This document shows, one piece after another, positions 12,539 through 23,830 of a stretch of DNA of 64,000 nt; the first letter of the stretch is position 1; each line of letters starts with the position of its first letter. Position numbers and translations under genes: made by a program. Source of the DNA: Nectonema munidae (taxonomy: Eukaryota > Nematomorpha > Nectonematoida > Nectonematidae); contig JAUIRK010001047.1 in the NCBI GenBank assembly GCA_030549495.1, forward strand, positions 1,054,001-1,118,000, read 5' to 3'. Under the pieces are notes generated by a model that did no database searches, had not been told where the DNA came from, and was given only the letters and a program-made list of their open reading frames with translations.

Positions 12539-13165
12539 GTGTTGAAAATTATTTTCAACTTTAGAAAATTGAGTTATATAATTTTTTGTATTGCTAATTG
12601 ATATATATCAGAGGTCTGGCAAGACCTCCGGGGAGACAACACGCAAAACTTGCCAGCCTTATTATATATTTAAATGTGTAAATCGTAAAATGCTTAAAAA
12701 ATATACTTAAAATAAAAATTTTCAAAAAATATTTTACATACATATTGAAAGCCACATTTCAAAAATTCTACCTAAAAGTTCAAAAAATTTAACTTTGAAA
12801 TTGCAGTTTTATTTCATAAAAACTATATGATTGGTTGAAATGTTTATGTAATATATAATAATAATAATACTACTAATACTACCAATACTACTTTTTGGAA
12901 ATTTTTACTTGTTTGATTTGAAGAAAGAATTCAACTGTTTTTCAATATTTCTTTTTCATGATATATATATCATTAGAAAGCTTATCGTTTGCTACATACT
13001 CTAGAATAATTAATTTTTGCAAAAGTTTTAACAAATTTTAATAAATGGACATTACTTCGAAAAATTTTGTCTAAATTTTTGAAAAAATTACGGACCACCT
13101 TTTTGTTTAAGCATAATGTGTCTTTTTTAAAAAAAAATTAAATGAAAATGATATCATTGGAAAGG

Positions 13166-13850
13166 TATACTCTTTGTGGTTAACATAGGCTAGGTTATAC
13201 AAATAAATATATTTTCATTTTTCCAAAATCTGCTTTTATGTGAGGTCAGTCAAGTTTTATCTAGTTTCAAAAAATACCAATAATAATTAACGTTCTTAAT
13301 TTATATAATATTTTTTCAATATTTTATATTCACAAAGGTAAAATATGATTTTTTACATTTTAAAATTTCATATTTGAAGAAAACTGTCGAAAATTAATAT
13401 ATATTTTTTACTTTTTATGGGTCAGTAGTACAGGTCAGTATAATGTTTTTCTAATAAATTTAAAATTATTTTTAAAGTGAAAAATGTTGATCGAATGTAC
13501 AAGATTTGAAGCTATACTCTTTGTGGGTAAAATAGGCTAGGTTTTACAAATAAATATATTTTTATTTTTCCAAAATCCGCTTTTATGTGAGGTCAGTCAA
13601 CTTTTATCTAGTTTCAAAAAATACCAATAATTAACGTGATGAGTTTATATATTATTTCTTCAAAATTTTATATTCACAAAGGCAGAATATGGTTTTTAAC
13701 ATTTTAAAATGTCATAGTTAAATAAAACTGTCGAAAATTAATATTTATTTTTTACTTTTTATGGGTCAGTAGTATAGGTCAGTATAATATTTTTCTAATA
13801 AATTTTAAATTATTTTTCAAGTGAAAAATGTCGATTAAATGTACGAGTTT
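13166..13850. repeat. internal 347-bp direct duplication in arm A
   Basis: TATACTCTTTGTGG starts at 13166 and again at 13513, each time followed by matching blocks (TTATGTGAGGTCAGTCAA, GGGTCAGTAGTA and TTTTTCTAATAAATTT). The two copies differ by point changes, so the duplication is old. It is also present in both arms of element B. Confidence 0.75.
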
Positions 13851-14338
13851 TGTTTGATAATCGTAGTCTACTTTTATTTAGTTTAGATACAACCTTTCTA
13901 ATTTTTAACGAAGGGCATTCGTTATATTTATACCGACAGTGTGCGAGGAATAAATCACATTATTGATTGATTTTAGAGCATAATTATGCGAAGAAAGATG
14001 AACACATGTTGCATTACGCGTTTGTGAGCGCAGTGAATTCTTATCTCACATACGCTTTACCACATCTTTACCACGCGTGTGTATTGAATGTACGAATTTT
14101 GTTTGATAATCGTAGTCTACTTTTATTTAGTTTAGATACAACCTTTCTAATTTTTAACGAAGGGCATTCGTTATATTTATACCGACAGTGTGCGAAGAAT
14201 AAATCACATTATTGATTCTAAAACCATTGTTATTGATTTTAGCGGTTAACTATGCGAAGAAAGATTAACACATGTTGCATTACGCGTTTGTGAGCGCAGG
14301 AAATTCTTATCTCGCATACGCTTCACCACATCTTTAGC
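13841..14338. repeat. internal 249-bp direct duplication in arm A
   Basis: GTACGAGTTTTGTTTGATAA at 13841 recurs as GTACGAATTTTGTTTGATAA at 14090, each with the block TTTTTAACGAAGGGCATTCG and TGCATTACGCGTTTGTGAGC. Element B has this unit once in its left arm (about 20973-21200) but a doubled, rearranged form in its right arm (about 25030-25510). This marker therefore links arm A-left with B-right. Confidence 0.75.
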
Positions 14339-15349
14339 ACGCGTGTGTGGTTTATTTTATCGGGCTAGTGTACGCTTAGTTTATTTGTAGTGTTCCTAGC
14401 TTAAATCTTAGTCAAATATTAAAACGCTTATAACTTTCACATTTCTCAACAAAATGCATCATGCGATATACCAAATTAAAGCATTTTTTATGGGCTTTCA
14501 GAATACATTACTTATATCACAAGTACTTAAGAAATACCTTTTACTGTTTTTATTTTCCATGGGCTTCATACCATTAATTAGCAGATAAGGGATGCATTTT
14601 AAACTAAAGCTCCTTTCATTAGGACAAATTTTTACCTATATTATGTGACAATTTCCAGCACAATTATAAAGCGACTCTACTCTCAGAATCTAAATTTATT
14701 TGTAGATTTTTATAAAATAGTATTAGTTTTTCCATTTTTTTATAAATTAACCTTCGTTTTTTTATTGGTCAGTATAGTGTTTTTCTAATAAATTTAAAAT
14801 TATTTTTGAAGTTAAAAATGTAGATCGAATGTACAAGTTTTGTTGGATAATCGTAGTCCACTATTTATTTTTAGATTTTTATAAAATCATTTTAGTTTTT
14901 GGTTTTTTATAAATTAACATTAGTTTTTTACTTCTTTTGAATAATCATCCAAAATTTAAGTGCGGGTTTGATTTACACTTTGATTCGAAAAAAATATGTT
15001 TTGGATAAATATTTTTTTTATTATTGTTTACTGCATATAAATTTCTAAAGAGAAGATAAATAGATCAAAATATGTGTTTTAATCAATTTTTCTCAATAAG
15101 TATTGAAGCTATGAGGTAGCAAAATATGAACAGAAAGTTTGATATTTTTTGATTTTTTAAAGAATATTTTTCGATTCTTTGATCACAGAATTTTATTTTA
15201 ATTATTTGACAAATATAATATTTAAAATCGTGCAAATTGCAAAGTATAGGTATTTTAAACAAAACAGTAATATATTTGAAGAAATAATTTTCAGTATAAA
15301 GAGTTTAGAAAACTCTTCTCTAATATGTAATGATATATTCTCATAACCT

Positions 15350-15720
15350 GTACGGTTGAACGCGGGTAGACAACTTGCGTGTTATCTCCAACCCGTATAT
15401 TATGATGATTCTTCTCCAACCTGTATTCTACGATGATTCATCTCCAAACTATATACTACAATGATTCATCTCCAACCTTATACTACGATGATTCATCTCC
15501 AACCTGTTTACTACGATGGTTTCTATTCCATGTACAAATAACTAGGGAGACAATGTTCAACTTTCTGTTCACATTCTGCTAGATGTAAGATTTGATATAC
15601 CTCATTCGGGGAGACGATGCTACATAAGTTATTACCTATATACATTTGTATACTACGTTGGTTCATCTCCAACCTGTATACCGCGATAATTCATCTCCAA
15701 CCTATATAATATATTTTATC
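15350..15720. repeat. 28-bp minisatellite inside arm A
   Basis: Imperfect units of the type ATCTCCAACCTGTATACTAC plus GATGATTC repeat about eight times, interrupted by a non-repeat block (about 15535-15645). The same array appears at 22250-22590 and, inverted, at 23200-23600 in element B. Confidence 0.75.
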
Positions 15721-16387
15721 AAATAATCAAAATAAAATTCTGTAATCAAAGAATCGAAAAATATTCTTTAAAAAATCAAAAAATATCAAACTTTCTGTTC
15801 ATATTTTGCTACCTCATACGATGTTACAAAAGTTATTACCTATACTTTGCAATTTGCACGATTTTAAATATTATATTTGTCGAATAATCAAAGAATCGAA
15901 AAATGTTCAAATCAAAAAATATTTATTCTTTTTAAATATATCGTTGGCTCCCCTTACTTTTAGTTTCGTATGTGCATAATTTGATAAAAAATTAATTATT
16001 AAAGACTAGGTTTATCTTTCAATTTTAAAAGTAAGGGGAGCCAACGATATATTTAAAAAGAATAAATATTTTTTGATTTGAACATTTTTCGATTCTTTGA
16101 TTATTCGACAAATATAATATTTAAAATCGTGCAAATTGTAAAGTATAGGTAATAACTTTTGTAACATCGTATGAGGTAGCAAAATATGAACAGAAAGTTT
16201 GATATTTTTTGATTTTTTAAAGAATATTTTTCGATTCTTTGATTACAGAATTTTATTTTGATTATTTGATAAAATATATTATATAGGTTGGAGATGAATT
16301 ATCGCGGTATACAGGTTGGAGATGAACCAACGTAGTATACAAATGTATATAGGTAATAACTTATGTAGCATCGTCTCCCCGACTGAT

Positions 16388-16600
16388 ATCAGAGGTCTGG
16401 CAAGACCTCCGGGGAGACAACACGCAAAACTTGCCAGCCTTATTATATATTTAAATGTGTAAATCGTAAAATGCTTAAAAAATATACTTAAAATAAAAAT
16501 TTTCAAAAAATATTTTACATACATATTGAAAGCCACATTTCAAAAATTCTACCTAAAAGTTCAAAAAATTTAACTTTGAAATTGCAGTTTTATTTCATAT
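16388..16600 (+). repeat. orphan cap fragment of the palindromic element
   Basis: It begins with ATCAGAGGTCTGGCAAGACC and matches the first 200-odd bases of elements A and B almost base for base, then leaves that sequence after GTTTTATTTCATA. It abuts the cut right arm of element A directly. It is a terminal fragment in the same orientation as the left caps. Confidence 0.8.
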
Positions 16601-16649
16601 ATATATGATTCGCTATACTTGAGTTAATATTATTATATAATAGACTAGA

Positions 16650-16690
16650 CGGTCCCTGTGTTTGGTCTCTCGCTTCGCTCGAGACCTGTT
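16650..16690. other. short inverted repeat with GC-rich loop
   Basis: GGTCTC and GAGACC flank CGCTTCGCT-type sequence, giving a small hairpin just upstream of the minisatellite that follows. The role is unknown; it may be an element edge. Confidence 0.4.
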
Positions 16691-17290
16691 TGGATTCTAG
16701 CATCTGTGATTCTAGGACGTGTGACAGATCATTGGTACTGTGATTCTAGGACGTGTGACAGATCATTGGTACTGTGATTCTAGGACGTGTGACAGATCAT
16801 TGGTACTGTGATTCTAAGACGTGTAACAGATCATTGGTACCGCGTGATCCTAGGTCCAGTTAAAGATCATTGGTACCGCGTGATCCTAGGTCCAGTTAAA
16901 GATCATTGGTACCGCGTGATCCTATGTCCTGTGAAAGATCATTGGTACCGCGTGATTCTAGGTCCAGTTAAAGATCATTGGTACCGCGTGATCCTAGGTC
17001 CTGTGAAAGATCATTGGTACCGCGTGATTCTAGGTCCAGTTACCGCGTGATCCTAGGTCCTGTGAAAGATCATTGGTACCGCGTGATTCTAGGTCCAGTT
17101 ATCGCGTGATCCTAGGTCCTGTGAAAGATCATTAGTACCGTGTGATTCTAGGTACAGTTAAAGATCATTGGTACCGTGTGATCCTAGGTCCTGTGAAAAA
17201 ATCATTGATACCGCGTGATTCTAGGTCCAGTTACCGCGTGATCCTAGGTCCTGTGAAAGATCATTGGTACCGCGTGATTCTAGGTAATAT
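16690..17290. repeat. 34-36 bp minisatellite
   Basis: Units contain GATCATTGGTACCGCGTGAT plus CCTAGGTCCAGTTAAA. The first three units are a 34-bp variant (TGTGATTCTAGGACGTGTGA and onward). Later ones are 36 bp, and some are shortened where CCAGTTAC joins directly to CGCGTGAT. Two subtypes, CCAGTTAAA and CCTGTGAAA, tend to alternate. A 12-residue repeating peptide (DHWYRVILGPVK) in one plus frame is simply a product of the 36-bp period and not evidence of a gene. Confidence 0.9.
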
Positions 17291-18160
17291 AGTTTAGAAA
17301 AATAAAATTTATAAACTAAATAATTTAGATTTTAAGGAAATCTTTTAATAAAACTATTAGTTTGTTTAAAAATTATCATCAATAGTAGGTGTCAATTTAT
17401 AGAAATCTAAAAAAAAACTAAATTTATAAATTAAGAAAAACAACTTTAATAAAGAATCTTGTTTTATTAAAAATATAGATTTGAAATAGTAGTCATATAA
17501 ATTTATTATCTTTCTTGGGAAGAATGAATAAACCCATCATCAGCCATTAATTGAATTTGATAATATTGAGAATGTAAAATTTTTTTAATGCAAATGAATT
17601 TTTTTGATTGGTTAAAATAAGTACATTATGCACGTATATACAAAATATACAAATATATATATGAATTTTTTTGAATAAAAAGATTTATGGTAAAATAAAG
17701 TTAATATTCTTATTCAGAATGATAAGAGAATTCTAAAAATATATAAAACTTGATTTTTGGTTGAATATATGAGAAGTGATAAAAGTCATATTTTGAGCGC
17801 GCTGAAAAGGCCTGAAAAATCGAAAAATTGAAAAATAAAAAAAAAGTAAAATTTAAAAGCGTATTCTAATAGAGTTTGATACGCTGATTCCAAATATCTA
17901 ATTTGTTTGAAATGAATCGAATGATTTTTTAATTTTTTTTGAGGTCAAAGTTGAATTTTTTGTCATTTTTTCAAGTTCAAAGGCTAATAAAAGTATTTAA
18001 AAAATGTTTAATTTAAAATATTTTTACATTTTCGTAATCAGTATAAAATTTGCTTTAAAATGAAATAATAAAATAGAAAATTGGATAAGTTTAAAATTTT
18101 TCGAAAATTTTGTAAAGGTACCCCCTTACAATTTTTGAAAAAAATTAAAAAAATTATTTC
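17291..18160. other. AT-rich DNA, no gene seen
   Basis: Low-complexity sequence with many A and T runs; nothing recognised apart from its position before the 330-bp tandem array. Confidence 0.45.
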
Positions 18161-19110
18161 TAAATTTTTCCACCGTAGTATGTTTAAATATCAATTATAT
18201 ATTATGAATGTGAAAAAAAAATTGAAAAAATAATTTTATTCTTCATTTTACACGCTAAAATATAGTAAAAAATGTCAAAAATGTGCATATTGTTCAAGGT
18301 GTTATAAAAATTTTTTTTGAATTTATTTGAAAACTAAAAATAATTTAAAATGTAGGTAAAAGGATGTTTTTTAAGATAGGCTTGGTTTAAAATGATTTTT
18401 AAAAAATTTCTGGCATTTTTGTTCTATAGTTATATTTTTAAAATTTAGACAAAAAAAATTTTTTTTTTAAAAATAAAAATAATTTTTTCCAAATTTTTTC
18501 ACCATAGTGTGTTTAAATATCAGTTATATTTTATGAATGTGCAAAAAAAATTGAAAAAAAAATTTAAATCTTCATTTTACACGCTAAAATATAGTGAAAA
18601 ATGGCAAAATTGTGCATATTGTTCAAGGGGTTATAAAAAAAATTTTTGAATTTTTTAAAAACTAAAAATAATTCAAAAATGTAGGTAAAAGGATGTTTTT
18701 TAAGATAGACATGGTTTAAAATGATTTTTAAAAAATTTCTCGCATAAAGTTTTGTTGCAAAGTTAAATTTTGGAAATTTAGACAAAAAAAATTTTTTTTA
18801 AAAATCAAAAAAATTTTTTCCAAATTTTTTCACCATAGTGTGTTTAAATATCAGTTATATTTTATGAATGTGCAAAAAAAATTGAAAAAAAAATTTAAAT
18901 CTTCATTTTACACGCTAAAATATAGTGAAAAATGGCAAAAATGTGCATGTTGTTCAAGGGGTTATAAAAAAAAATTTTGAATTTTTTGAAAACTAAAAAT
19001 AATTGAAAAATGTGGGTAAAAGGATGCTCTTTAAGATGCGCGTGGTTTAAAATGTTTTAAAAAAAAATTCTCGCATAACATTTTGTTTCAAGCATAAAAT
19101 GCGGTGATTT
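18161..19110. repeat. 330-bp tandem repeat, about three units
   Basis: The block TTCACCATAGTGTGTTTAAA with TTTTACACGCTAAAATATAG recurs with spacing of about 330 bp (unit starts near 18161, 18491 and 18821). The first unit is more diverged (CCGTAGTATG). Open frames on the minus strand here arise from the repeat and have no domain. Confidence 0.8.
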
Positions 19111-19647
19111 CAAGCATATTTTTTTTGGACAAATTGTGGAAAATGAAAAAAATATATGAAAAATAGAGATTTTTCAAAAATTTCAAATATTAGAATAAAA
19201 TTTAACTCAATCTGCATCCTTTCACAAAAATAATAAAAAAAAAAAATTTTTAGTTACATGAGTAAAATTTGATTAAAAATGTCAAAAATTGTGATTTTTG
19301 AGAGCGCATCGCGAAAAAATGAAAATAAAAAAGAGAAATTTTTTGGGCAATTATTATTCATAGTAATGTTTAGTTTAATGTGATAAGTGTGAATTTTAAA
19401 AAAAATTATCCTAAGCCCAAAATCCCAAAAAAAACCAAAATTTGCATCTCTGCCTCGGGCGATTGCGGAGAATTTGGTGTGATGATACAATCACGCACCG
19501 ACGCACAATCCAAAATAAGGTAGATACGTGAAAAAAAAAGGGAAAAAGCCGCCTTCATCGCAAAACTTTTGCGCTTCAAAGTGTAAAAGTGTGGAAAAAG
19601 TTACGCAAAAAAAAGTTCGCAAAAAAGTGAAATATACCTACCTATAT
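19111..19647. other. spacer before the large palindrome
   Basis: AT-rich. A short stretch of more balanced composition at 19450-19600 (GCACCGACGCACAATCCAAA and GCCGCCTTCATCGCAAAAC) has no frame or match that I recognise. Confidence 0.4.
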
Positions 19648-19730
19648 ATCAGAGGTCTGGCAAGACCTCCGGGGAGATCAGAGGTCTGGCAAGACCTCCG
19701 GGGAGACAACACACAAAACTTGCCAGCCTT
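19648..19730 (+). repeat. stacked cap fragments of the palindromic element
   Basis: Two partial caps stand head-to-tail before the full left cap of element B. The first is 29 bp (19648-19676, ending GGGGAG) and the second 54 bp (19677-19730, ending CCAGCCTT). Each begins with ATCAGAGGTCTGGCAAGACC at its exact first base and breaks off at a different length. Confidence 0.9.
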
Positions 19731-20172
19731 ATCAGAGGTCTGGCAAGACCTCCGGGGAGACAACACGCAAAACTTGCCAGCCTTATTATATATTTAAATG
19801 TGTAAATCGTAAAATGCTTAAAAAATATACTTAAAATAAAAATTTTCAAAAAATATTTTACATACATATTGAAAGCCACATTTCAAAAATTCTACCTAAA
19901 AGTTCAAAAAATTTAACTTTGAAATTGCAGTTTTATTTCATAAAAACTATATGATTGGTTGAAATGTTTATGTAATATATAATAATAATAATAATAATAC
20001 TACTAATACTACCAATACTACTTTTTGAAAATTTTTACTTGTTTGATTTGAAGAAAGAATTCAACTGTTTTTCAATATTTCTTTTTCATGATATATATAT
20101 CATTAGAAAGCTTATCGTTTGCTACATACTCTAGAATAATTTATTTTTGCAAAAGTTTTAACAAATTTTAAT

Positions 20173-20290
20173 AAATGGACTTTACTTCGAAAAATTTTGT
20201 CTAAATTTTTGAAAAAATTACGGACCACCTTTTTGTTTACGCATAATGTGAAGATTTTTAAAAAAAATTGAATGAAAATGATATCATTGG
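20173..20290. other. arm-specific marker region in element B
   Basis: After CACCTTTTTGTTTA, B-left reads CGCATAATGTGAAGATTTTT. Both A-left and the reverse complement of B-right read AGCATAATGTGTCTTTTT. This small difference helps to show which arms are related. Confidence 0.6.
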
Positions 20291-22249
20291 AAAGGTATAC
20301 TCTTTGTGGTTAACATAGGCTAGGTTATACAAATAAATATATTTTCATTTTTCCAAAATCTGCTTTTATGTGAGGTCAGTCAAGTTTTATCTAGTTTCAA
20401 AAAATACCAATAATAATTAACGTTCTTAATTTATATAATATTTTTTCAATATTTTATATTCACAAAGGTAAAATATGATTTTTTACATTTTAAAATTTCA
20501 TAGTTGAAGAAAACTGTCGAAAATTAATATATATTTTTTACTTTTTATGGGTCAGTAGTACAGGTCAGTATAATGTTTTTCTAATAAATTTAAAATTATT
20601 TTTAAAGTGAAAAATGTTGATCGAATGTACAAGATTTGAAGCTATACTCTTTGTGGGTAAAATAGGCGAGGTTTTACAAATAAATATATTTTTATTTTTC
20701 CAAAATCCGCTTTTATGTGAGGTCAGTCAACTTTTATCTAGTTTCAAAAAATACCAATAATTAACGTGATGAGTTTATATATTATTTCTTCAAAATTTTA
20801 TATTCACAAAGGCAGAATATGGTTTTTAACATTTTAAAATGTCATAGTTAAATAAAACTGTCGAAAATTAATATTTATTTTTTACTTTTTATGGGTCAGT
20901 AGTATAGGTCAGTATAATATTTTTCTAATAAATTTTAAATTATTTTTCAAGTGAAAAATGTCGATTAAATGTACGAGTTTTGTTTGATAATCGTAGTCTA
21001 CTTTTATTTAGTTTAGATACAACCTTTCTAATTTTTAACGAAGGGCATTCGTTATATTTATACCGACAGTGTGCGAGGAATAAATCACATTATTGATTGA
21101 TTTTAGAGCATAACTATGCGAAGAAAGATAAACACATGTTGCATTACGCGTTTGTGAGCGCAGTGAATTCTTATCTCGCATACGCTTCACCACATCTTTA
21201 GCACGCGTGTGTGGTTTATTTTATCGGGCTAGTGTACGCTAAGTTTATTTGTAGTGTTCCTAGCTTAAATCTTAGTCAAATATTAAAACGCTTATAACTT
21301 TCACATTTCTCAACAAAATGCATCATGCGATATACCAAATTAAAGCATTTTTTATGGGCTTTCAGAATACATTACTTATATCACAAGTACTTAAGAAATA
21401 CCATTTTACTGTTTTTATTTTCCATGGGCTTCATACCATTAATTAGCAGATAAGGGATGCATTTTAAACTAAAGCTCCTTTCATTAGGACAAATTTTTAC
21501 CTATATTATGTGACAATTTCCAGCACAATTATAAAGCGACTCTACTCTCAGAATCTAAATTTATTTGTAGATTTTTATAAAATAGTATTAGTTTTTCCAT
21601 TTTTTTTATAAATTAACCTTCGTTTTTTTTATTGGTCAGTATAATGTTTTTCTAATAAATTTAAAATTATTTTTGAAGTTAAAAATGTAGATCGAATGTA
21701 CAAGTTTTGTTGGATAATCGTAGTCCACTATTTATTTTTAGATTTTTATAAAATCATTTTAGTTTTTGGTTTTTTATAAATTAACATTAGTTTTTTACTT
21801 CTTTTGAATAATCATCCAAAATTTAAGTGCGGGTTTGATTTACACTTTGATTCGAAAAAAATATGTTTTGGATAAATATTTTTTTTATTATTGTTTACTG
21901 CATATAAATTTCTAAAGAGAAGATAAATAGATCAAAATATGTGTTTTAATCAATTTTTCTCAATAAGTATTGAAGCTATGAGGTAGCAAAATATGAACAG
22001 AAAGTTTGATATTTTTTGATTTTTTAAAGAATATTTTTCGATTCTTTGATCACAGAATTTTATTTTGATTATTTGACAAATATAATATTTAAAATCGTCC
22101 AAATTGCAAAGTATAGGTATTTTAAACAAAGCAGTAATATATTTGAAGAAATAATTTTCAGTATAAAGAGTTTAGAAAACTCTTCTCTAATATGTAATGA
22201 TATATTCTCATAACCTGTACGGTTGAACGCGGGTAGACAACTTGCGTTT

Positions 22250-22590
22250 TATCTCCAACCCGTATATTACGATGATTCTTCTCCAACCTGTATTCTACGA
22301 TGATTCATCTCCAAACTATATACTACAATGATTCATCTCTAACCTGTATACTACGATGATTCATCTCTAACCTGTATACTACGATGATTCATCTTCAACC
22401 TGTATACTACGATGGTTTCTATTCCATGTACAAATAACTAGGGAGACAATGTTCAACTTTCTGTTCACATTCTGCTAGATGTAAGATTTGATATACCTCA
22501 TTCGGGGAGACGATGCTACATAAGTTATTACCTATATACATTATACCTGTATACTACGATGGTTCATCTCCAACCTGTATACCGCGATAA
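22250..22590. repeat. 28-bp minisatellite, left arm of B
   Basis: Repeated words of the type CTGTATACTACGATGATTCA with CTCCAAC or CTCTAAC joints, in about eight imperfect units, with the same interrupting block as in arm A. Confidence 0.75.
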
Positions 22591-22812
22591 TTCATATCAA
22601 AGAATCGAAAAATATTTTTTAAAAAATAAAAAAATATCAAACTTTCTGTTCATATTTTGCTACCTCATACGATGTTAAAAAAGTTATTACCTATACTTTG
22701 CAATTTGCACGATTTTAAATATTATATTTGTCGAATAATCAAAGAATCGAAAAATGTTCAAATCAAAAAATATTTATTCTTTTTAAATATATCGTTGGCT
22801 CCCCTTACTTTT

Positions 22813-22875
22813 AAAATTGAAAGATAAACCTAGTCTTTAATAATTAATTTTTATCAAATTATGACATACGAAACT
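22813..22875. other. unique spacer at the fold centre of element B
   Basis: The 63-bp spacer (AAAATTGAAAGATAAACCTA to CATACGAAACT) is the reverse complement of the spacer in element A (15962-16026), with two small length differences. It is the only part of the element that is not duplicated in the opposite arm. Confidence 0.85.
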
Positions 22876-23199
22876 AAAAGTAAGGGGAGCCAACGATATA
22901 TTTAAAAAGAATAAATATTTTTTGATTTGAACATTTTTCGATTCTTTGATTATTCGACAAATATAATATTTAAAATCGTGCAAATTGCAAAGTATAGGTA
23001 ATAACTTTTGTAACATCGTATGAGGTAGCAAAATATGAACAGAAAGTTTGATATTTTTTGGATTCTTTGATAAAAGAATTTTATTTTGATTATTTGATAA
23101 AATATATTATTTAATATCGTGAAAAAATTAATAACTTATCTAACATCCTCTCCCCGAATGAGGTATATAAATCTTACATCTAGCAAAATATGAACTGAT

Positions 23200-23600
23200 A
23201 GGTTGGAGATGAATTATCGGGTATACAGGTTGGAGATGAACCAATGAATTATCGCGGTATACAGGTTGGAGATGAACCATCGTAGTATAAAGGTATAATG
23301 TTTATAGGTAATAACTTATGTAGCATCGTCTCCCCGAATGAGGTATATCAAATCTTACATCTAGCAGAATGTGAACTGAAAGTTAAACATTGTCTCCCTA
23401 GTTATTTGTACATGGAATAGAAACCATCGTAGTATACAGGTTAAAGATGAATCATCGTAGTATACAGGTTGGAGATGAATTATCGTAGTATACAGGTTGG
23501 AGATGAATCATTGTAGTATATAGTTTGGAGATGAATCATCGTAGAATACAGGTTGGAGAAGAATCATCGTAATATACGGGTTGGAGATAACACGCAAGTT
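23200..23600. repeat. 28-bp minisatellite, right arm of B (inverted)
   Basis: Units of the type GTATACAGGTTGGAGATGAA are the reverse complement of the left-arm array, with additional unit copies. Confidence 0.75.
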
Positions 23601-23635
23601 GTCTACCCGCGTTCAACCGTACAGGTTATGAGAAT

Positions 23636-23830
23636 ATATCATTAAATATTAGAGAAGAGTTTTCTAAACTCTTTATACTGAAAAAATATTTCTTCAATAT
23701 ACAAATAAATTTAGATGAGAATATATCATTACATATTAGAGAAGAGTTTTCTAAACTCTTTATACTGAAAAAATATTTCTTCAATATACAAATAAATTTA
23801 GATTCTGAAAGTAGAGTCGCTTTATAATTG
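23636..23830. repeat. local direct duplication in right arm of B
   Basis: The block GAGAATATATCATTA, GAGAAGAGTTTTCTAAACTC and TTCAATATACAAATAAATTT appears twice in tandem, about 84 bp apart. It is absent in this form from the left arm. Confidence 0.75.

Larger units (their letters stand above)
12607..16387. repeat. palindromic foldback-like element A, right arm truncated
   Basis: It begins with the cap ATCAGAGGTCTGGCAAGACC (12607) and runs through a left arm of about 3.35 kb to CCCCTTACTTTT (15961). A 65-bp spacer follows (15962-16026), then an inverted copy starting AAAAGTAAGGGG (16027). The right arm is only about 360 bp; it stops in the minisatellite zone near 16387, where a fresh copy of the left cap begins. 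Element B at 19731-26743 is the near-complete relative. No transposase is encoded; the frames seen inside are short and tied to the repeats. Confidence 0.8.

Noticed and set aside
15350-15720. CRISPR-like array
   Set aside because: The roughly 28-bp repeats are adjacent and imperfect with no unique spacers, in a eukaryotic palindromic element; this is a minisatellite.
16808-17050. Open frame of repeating DHWYRVILGPVK peptides as a repeat protein
   Set aside because: It is produced by the 36-bp period of a DNA minisatellite and is lost where unit length changes; no start context or flanking gene supports it.
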